Below, piece by piece: positions 58,046 to 64,000 of a stretch of 64,000 nt of DNA; position 1 is the stretch's first letter, and every line of letters begins with the position of its first letter. Made by a program: the position numbers and the translations under genes. Under the pieces are notes generated by a model that searched no databases, had not been told where the DNA came from, and saw only the letters and a list, made by a program, of their open reading frames with translations. Source of the stretch: Lamellibrachia satsuma (taxonomy: Eukaryota > Annelida > Polychaeta > Sabellida > Siboglinidae); contig BSQZ01000018.1 of the NCBI GenBank assembly GCA_033239005.1, positions 8,542,536 through 8,606,535 of the forward strand. Direction: 5' to 3'.

Positions 58046-58680
58046 TTATATATGTGTGTGTGTGTAGGGCCTGGTAGATTTGATACGTCTCGGATGGAAA
58101 TTACACTTCTTACAAACAGCATCAACACGATGCCGCATGCTCATGTGGGTATCAAAGTGAGCTCCCAAATTTCTGACAGAAACAACAGGCTTGGTGGTAA
58201 CACCTCCAACCAAAAGGTTCTTCAGTAGTCGAAATGTTCTCAGGTGGTGAGGGCTGAGTGAGTGCCTCCATAAACTCAGAGTTTTCATCATTTAACTTGA
58301 GTTTATGCTGAACCATCAAACATTTGATCTCATTGATGCAGTCACAAAGTCTCTGAATAGCGCGCTCCGGATCATCAGGTACATGGATCAGGTACATGGG
58401 GATAGTAGGATGTGTATATCTGTAGGTCATCTGCAAACTTGCGTTATTCCACAGCGTGCATCTTTAGTATGTCCTACATTGGTGCCATGTACACAGTGAA
58501 CAGCAGTGGACCTAGCACCGGGCCTTGTGGAACACCGTACCTCAGAGGACCTAGCACCGACCCTTGTGGAACAATGTACCTCAGAGGACGTTCGTCGGAT
58601 GTGTCTGTCCAAATCTGCACGCTCTGGGTACGATCTGATATGTATGTGACTGTGTTTTATGTTCGCGTATACTGGTCTCA
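58046..58680 (-). mobile_element. L2/CR1-type LINE reverse-transcriptase relic
   Basis: On the minus strand: PQGPVLGPLLFTVYMAPM (about 58530-58475), FADDLQIY (58438-58415, catalytic Asp pair), then [49 protein letters not shown] and [15 protein letters not shown]. This is the domain 2-7 order of an RT palm. Frameshifts, a stop and a 43-bp tandem duplication (58510-58595) show it is dead. Confidence 0.88.
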
Positions 58681-58917
58681 CAGGTAAATGAATTACAAAA
58701 AAATAAGAAAAAACATAGCGAAAAATGGTAACATGAATCTTTATTAAATTATACAGAGCAGAATTGGTGTCTCACATATCGACAATTATATATGGCGCGA
58801 AAGGTCACGCTACGCGATACACGTACAAGACCATAGACAGTTTCTAAACATAGCTTTTAATTAGCAGTATCCGAAAACACCACGTGTCGACGTTTCGTGG
58901 GATTCGACGCACGCAGG

Positions 58918-58985
58918 CACTCACGTACGTACGTACGTACGTACGCACCCACGCACGCACGCACGCACACACACCCGCACGCACG

Positions 58986-59024
<39 letters not shown>
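58918..59024 (+). repeat. (ACGT)n, (ACGC)n and (AC)n compound microsatellite
   Basis: Three tetra- or dinucleotide motifs follow one another, each one base different from the last. Confidence 0.96.
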
Positions 59025-59026
<2 letters not shown>

Positions 59027-60090
59027 TAAAACTGAATGGAAATCATAAGCAAGCATATACGATTGTGCTACCACTGTCGAATCGACTCACAGATTTAATT
59101 TAATTTGGTAAAGGGCTTACTCGGTTCATGCGGTTTTGACGTGGGCCACTGACCAGTAGGTCTACTGGCCTCGTTGATGAAGCCACTGTAGTCAGACGAC
59201 CTTCCACTAATATATGTAATTATTATCATAAAAACTAAACCATCAGCTGCGTTTTACGAACCAAATGTTTAAAACCTTACACATGACTGAAATTGTCTCT
59301 TTTTATAAGTCGATTTTACAATGTAATATATGTACTATAAAAATTGTGTATTTATGTCACATGAACGCGTTTATTTTTGCTCACATAGCCGCCCACGCTC
59401 CAAGCGAGACTGGTTCGTGTTGAACAATTTGTCGGCAGACTATATTTAGGTAGTGTGGTGGCAACTAAAATGTATTTAATAGTTTTCCTTTATGACACCT
59501 ACCAGTGGTGGTCGGCGAGGAACGGGGTCCCGTTTCTAGTGACGAAGCAACATGTTTTATTTGAACCTATTTAATTACGTTGATCAGTGCTGCACAGCAT
59601 TATCCCATTAAAAATACACATTATCTTAGTTTTTGCAAAGAACACTGAGCTTCATCATCGATCAATGGTGGTGATAGCGCGTCCTCTTCCTTTGGGGACG
59701 AGGTATCAATCAACCTTTCTACTACACGTGGATTTAGCTAACTCCGCTGTTACAGCTAGGTGCTGCCCTTTGAAATATATCCCTATAGTTCTTTTTAGTT
59801 CCGACCTCCCTACCCTAGTAAGATCACACAATATGACAGCTCCAAGAAAAATCACCTTACCGAAATCCCGTCCGATTGAACCCATTTCTCAAAGTCTGTT
59901 GACAAACTTCTCAACAGTAAATCTCCTGACACCTCTACACGTCTCTTCCCAGACAACCCTTCTGCCCGATAGCACTTGGACTTCGAGACGCGTTAGTGTT
60001 ATGTCTATGTCGACGGACGTATCTGATTCTACCGCGAAGTTGTGGAAACGCAAACAAGGCCATGAATAGCTTAAAACTAAAATACTTACG
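59025..60090. other. No recognised gene; unassigned 160-codon ORF
   Basis: The ORF at 59587-60069 (+) has no motif I know. It shows no coding evidence beyond length. Confidence 0.35.
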
Positions 60091-60102
60091 TGCGTGTGTG
60101 TG

Positions 60103-60150
<48 letters not shown>
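60090..60150 (+). repeat. (GTGC)n microsatellite
   Basis: GT then about 12 GTGC units. Confidence 0.95.
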
Positions 60151-60538
60151 AGAAGACGCTAAATCTGAATGTAGGCCCTATGTAGCACATAGTCTACATT
60201 GTTGGCCGGTTGTCTACCACCGCGATAAACATAGCGAAAAACGTAGGAATGGTGTCATGAATGATGACGTCACACCGGAGGCATGCTCGTAAAATATCAC
60301 AAGAACATTACAAAACATTAATATTAACCACTTTTCCTCCAAATGTGGGGACTAATCGATCGTCGGAACGTTGGCGAGAGGTCGAAAATGGTGTCGTTTA
60401 CTTACAGTGACGTTATAGGTATTGCAACAGTTCAATAGTTACTCGCCGGTCTTCTTGGGTGGCTGCTGCCAGACTTCGGCGTTCCCTGGAGACGATGACG
60501 TCACACTGGAAGTATCGGAACCAAAGTAAGTAGCACCG
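60151..60538. other. No recognised feature
   Basis: Nothing supported. Confidence 0.4.
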
Positions 60539-60840
60539 CAGCAGTGGATCCAGGGGGTCTTTGGAGTCTCAAGACCCCATCTAGATTTAGGCCATCGAGG
60601 GGGGTCTTAGACCCCCCCCCCTGTGTCCATAGCAAATATTACCGTAAAGGACAACGTATATAGGTCTACATAGGAACTAATGTCAACGTAAAGACTGAAG
60701 TATTAGCAGCCGGCTAATATTAACCCTTATGTAAGTAGAACGACACATGTGGCGTTCCCACGCCCCCCCCTTCGTAAATAGAACGACATATGACTACGAG
60801 TGACTGAGGCCCCCTGGCAACAAGCCTAGATCCGCCCGTG
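60539..60840 (+). mobile_element. Dispersed MITE-like element, copy B
   Basis: The left end CAGCAGTGGATCCAGGGGGT and the right end (inverse CACGGGCGGATCTAGGCTTG) form loose terminal inverted repeats. The GTCTCAAGACCCC and AAATATTACCGTAAAGGA blocks match copy A at 51267-51464 in inverted orientation. Confidence 0.65.
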
Positions 60841-60898
60841 AAATGCAAACTAGAACGAGCGGGTCATGCAGGTGAGAAGTTAGTGTGAGATAGGCCAC

Positions 60899-61006
60899 CA
60901 TTATTTATAGCGTTTAGGTCTTTAGGGCCTACGTGAATCCTTGGAAACGTTGTCTTGGAGTGTCCAAGGAATCACATATAAGCCCTAAACGCTATAAGTA
61001 ATTCAG
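60899..61006. repeat. Long imperfect hairpin, about 108 nt
   Basis: TTATAGCGTTTAGG and TGAATCCTTGG on the left pair with CCAAGGAATCACATATAAGC and CCTAAACGCTATAA on the right, around a loop of about 19 nt. Confidence 0.65.
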
Positions 61007-61057
61007 TCCAGTTCAGTAAACATATCTTAATCTACACCTTATTGGGGAATTCGTGAA

Positions 61058-61242
61058 AACATAGGCCTATCTACTGTCCACACACAAAACATAGGCCAAT
61101 CTCCTTTCCACACACAAAACATACGCCTATCTCCTTTCCACACACAAAACATACGCCTATCTCCTTTCCACACACAAAACATACGCCTATCTCCTTTCCA
61201 CACACAAAACATACGCCTATCTCCTTTCCACACACAAAACAC
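61058..61242 (+). repeat. 30-bp tandem repeat, about 6 copies
   Basis: The unit is CACACACAAAACATACGCCT plus ATCTCCTTTC. Confidence 0.95.
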
Positions 61243-61780
61243 TCCTAAATCTCAATTTCTGCTATGATCAGTGACTGATTTCAAAATATTTGACTGGTTA
61301 ATAATAGGACCTGTCAGTCATGTTGCATGGTTTGAAAAAAATATGCAAATAAAGTGTGTTTGTAGAACACGCACCCGCTCGGGAACGCACTCGTGCACGT
61401 AGGACCTACGTGCACGCGTGAACACGCACGCACGTTGACTGGTGGACGAACATCAATGGTGTTTCTGTAAGACGCGCTCACACGTCATCCGCCAAACTGT
61501 CGGTCGGCTAATGAGCGCAATTATAAAGTTTGTGTTGGCACGTTCTCCGATAAATAGTCTCGTCACTATGTCACCGGAGACACTGTCAACCCCAGATGTG
61601 ACCACTCTATAAACATGTCCAGTTTAACGACAGTCACACAAAGCGTGCCCGAGTCACTTGGACGCTGCAGAAATTGGACGAAGCAAACGAGTATAGCGTA
61701 AAACATCGCTGGTCTCTTTGTGGTCGGCCACTGGCCTTTGGATGGACAATAAAACACATACAGATGTTTGCAACAGCCGG
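61243..61780. other. No recognised feature
   Basis: Includes GC-rich sequence with many ACGT/CGTG words near 61370-61435. Confidence 0.4.
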
Positions 61781-61782
61781 GT

Positions 61783-61912
61783 CCTGATGTCTCGAGGTGG
61801 ACATCGAGGCGATGTGTCCTGATGTCTCGAGGTGGACATCGAGGCGACGTGTCCTGATACATCGAGGCGACGTTTCCTGATGTCTCGAGGTGGATATCGA
61901 GGCGACGTGTGC
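61783..61912 (+). repeat. Repeat of about 34 bp, about 4 copies
   Basis: GTCCTGATGTCTCGAGGTGG plus ACATCGAGGCGAC. One copy is shortened. Confidence 0.92.
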
Positions 61913-63277
61913 CCGCCTTCAGCTCAAGGGTCGTTACAAAATATCGCCATGCGGCCCGTTTTAAAGTTATGAATAAATAATACAATAATTATATCAAATT
62001 CCTAATTATATACTTGCAGTGCTTATAGTACGCAAAACGTTACATATAAAAATATAAGTCCATAGCAAGTAGGGTTGTGTTTCTTTATATTGCAAACTAA
62101 AACTGACTAAAAAAAAAATTCTTGACAGCATTTTATCAAATATCCAATCTATTAGAATTACTAGTATTAATTAAACCTCGCAACTGTGATGTTTGACTAT
62201 AATATGACAATAAGGACACTCACAGAGACAAATTTCCAATGTGTATGCCTACACCAAGTATGTGTAACACACACTCAATAATAGGAGGCCCTAACTGTTG
62301 TATAGTGTTTCGTAATAGTTACCGTCCTGTGATAAATTTTGGCCAGCTTAGACCAGCGCCTTTAGAATACGTAATACTCATTGTGTAATATATTTCGATT
62401 TTGCGTAGACTCTGCCAATCCTATAGCTTCGACGTCCATTATATCTTTACGATGCACAACCCTTAAGAAACTGTTTTCTTAGCCCTTACGTAGTATTGTT
62501 GTGTTGCACGAAGAAGGTCTGGTGCTTTTCATCTTAAGCTTGTGATTGACTCGCTGGTAATTGGGGATGTCCATCTACAAAGCTAACGCCCACAAGCTCC
62601 CAAACAAAGAGATCTTAGCTTGGTCCGCTTATTTCATCACGACTGGTCCTACAAAACGCAATTGAAAAACAATGCCACAAGAGTCTGTGAAACAGCCTTT
62701 CATTGATCTAAACAAATGTATACGCTGTCATTTACACTCAATTTGCAAGAATGACATGAGTCAATGTTTGTTTACCACATTCTATTGTAAACAATTGCAG
62801 CGAGCAACAATTGTGTTAGCGAACTACATGTCCTTCTTCAGTTTCGACTGCAAATGTTTCACAAATGTTTTACTTTCCCACATACAGCTAACATTACAGG
62901 TACTATATACGTTCACATAATTTTACCTCCTTCGTGAGTTGTCATTGTATCAATGTCATCGTTTAGTTTCACAAAACAATTGGTCGTATCTTACGATGGT
63001 TCTCATACATTAACTATTTCACAGGCCAATATAATAAAATTCATCACCTGGTGGAATTACGTATTCTTCTTTAAACGTTCGTAAATGTTCGTCAGTTCCG
63101 TCTTACCGCACGAACGCCTCACCATATACCGCCTGCCCAAAAGACCGAATTTCAGAACAAGCACATAACAAAGCCAAGGTGACATACAACAATATTAATA
63201 TTATATACTCATATACGTGAATGACAACCATACCGACGATATACCGAGTATATTCCAACGATATTCCGAGTATATAT
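61913..63277. other. No recognised feature
   Basis: Mostly AT-rich. The 82-codon ORF at 62672-62920 is not recognised. Confidence 0.4.
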
Positions 63278-63677
63278 CGCGGGCGGGCGGGCGGGCGGGC
63301 GGGCGGGCGGGCGGGCGGGCGGGCGGGCGGGCGGGCGGGCGGGCGGGCGGGCGGGCGGGCGGGCGGGCGGGCGGGCGGGCGGGCGGGCGGGCGGGCGGGC
63401 GGGCGGGCGGGCGGGCGGGCGGGCGGGCGGGCGGGCGGGCGGGCGGGCGGGCGGGCGGGCGGGCGGGCGGGCGGCCGGGCGGGCGGGCGGGCGGGCGGGC
63501 GGGCGGGCGGGCGGGCGGGCGGGCGGGCGGGCGGGCGGGCGGGCGGGCGGGCGGGCGGGCGGGCGGGCGGGCGGGCGGGCGGGCGGGCGGGCGGGCGGGC
63601 GGGCGGGCGGGCGGGCGGGCGGGCGGGCGGGCGGGCGGGCGGGCGGGCGGGCGGGCGGGCGGGCGGGCGGGCGGGCG
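63278..63677. repeat. (CGGG)n block, about 100 units
   Basis: Pure tetranucleotide for about 400 bp, with one visible interruption (GGCCGGG at about 63471). The Ala/Gly/Arg and Pro/Ala/Arg ORFs on the two strands are artefacts. Confidence 0.98.
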
Positions 63678-64000
63678 TGAGCCCCAGGATCGAGTTTATT
63701 CTTACTAGCCGAGTCGACTTTCTTGCAAAAGCGTCTGCCATCGAACGCAACGGACAAGGCTTTGTCTACAGTACAAAGTCAACGGACAAGGCTTTGTACA
63801 AAGTCAACGCGTGAAAGCAAACATTCCATCGACTGCGGTCTTTCTTTGATGTCTGCAGCGGCTGGGGGACGCGCGAGTGACGCCTACGACATGCAGGAGA
63901 ATGGGAACCAAGATATATATTATCTTGTCACCAGTCTGTGCGGTTCTGAAAAGATCACATCAATCAATTGATTATTTTGTCTGATGTGTTTTTGTCGTCG
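63678..64000. other. No recognised feature to the window end
   Basis: A short GGACAAGGCTTTGT direct repeat (63750-63800) and a spurious 82-codon ORF. Confidence 0.4.

Noticed and set aside
59587..60069. 160-codon ORF as a gene
   Set aside because: Length alone does not support it. No domain or repeat pattern seen.
63103..63814. Pro/Ala/Arg and Gly/Arg/Ala ORFs
   Set aside because: (CGGG)n tetranucleotide. All frames are open.

Overview
The window is animal genomic DNA. It holds spliced coding sequence with GT-AG introns, AT-rich non-coding sequence, very many minisatellites and microsatellites, and decayed LINE (L2/CR1-type and RTE-type), Penelope-like, MULE-like and MITE-type elements. This points to an invertebrate metazoan, possibly a lophotrochozoan such as a mollusc; the phylum cannot be fixed from the sequence alone. 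There is no bacterial-style operon, CRISPR array or rRNA.

One gene can be rebuilt with confidence. It lies on the + strand from 2881 to 35458: 23 exons whose phases all agree, 2,649 nt in total, 882 codons plus a stop. The protein is the orthologue of MYCBPAP (MYCBP/AMY-1-associated protein), a flagellar/ciliary central-apparatus-linked protein in other animals. Its introns are filled with tandem arrays and transposons: an antisense Penelope-like element in intron 11, LINE tails in introns 14 and 20, a hAT-like MITE in intron 10, and two PIF/Harbinger-like MITEs in intron 19.

The most unusual pattern is that several arrays look like amplified copies of the gene's own exon-intron junctions: the exon 6 donor, exon 10 donor, exon 11 donor, exon 17 acceptor and exon 18 acceptor. 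The introns are therefore packed with look-alike splice sites.

From 35.5 to 64 kb I find no intact cellular gene. This part holds a 5.1-kb, 27-bp satellite (41.8-46.9 kb) with higher-order duplications, about 0.8 kb of (AT)n, a 0.4-kb (CGGG)n block, several minisatellites, LINE fragments, an inverted pair of a dispersed MITE-like element, and a composite unit at 53.5-57.5 kb. In that unit, direct repeats of about 350 bp flank a His-Me-finger (HNH) endonuclease-like ORF on + and a broken Mutator-like transposase on -. Most long ORFs in the window are artefacts of repeat units whose length is a multiple of three.
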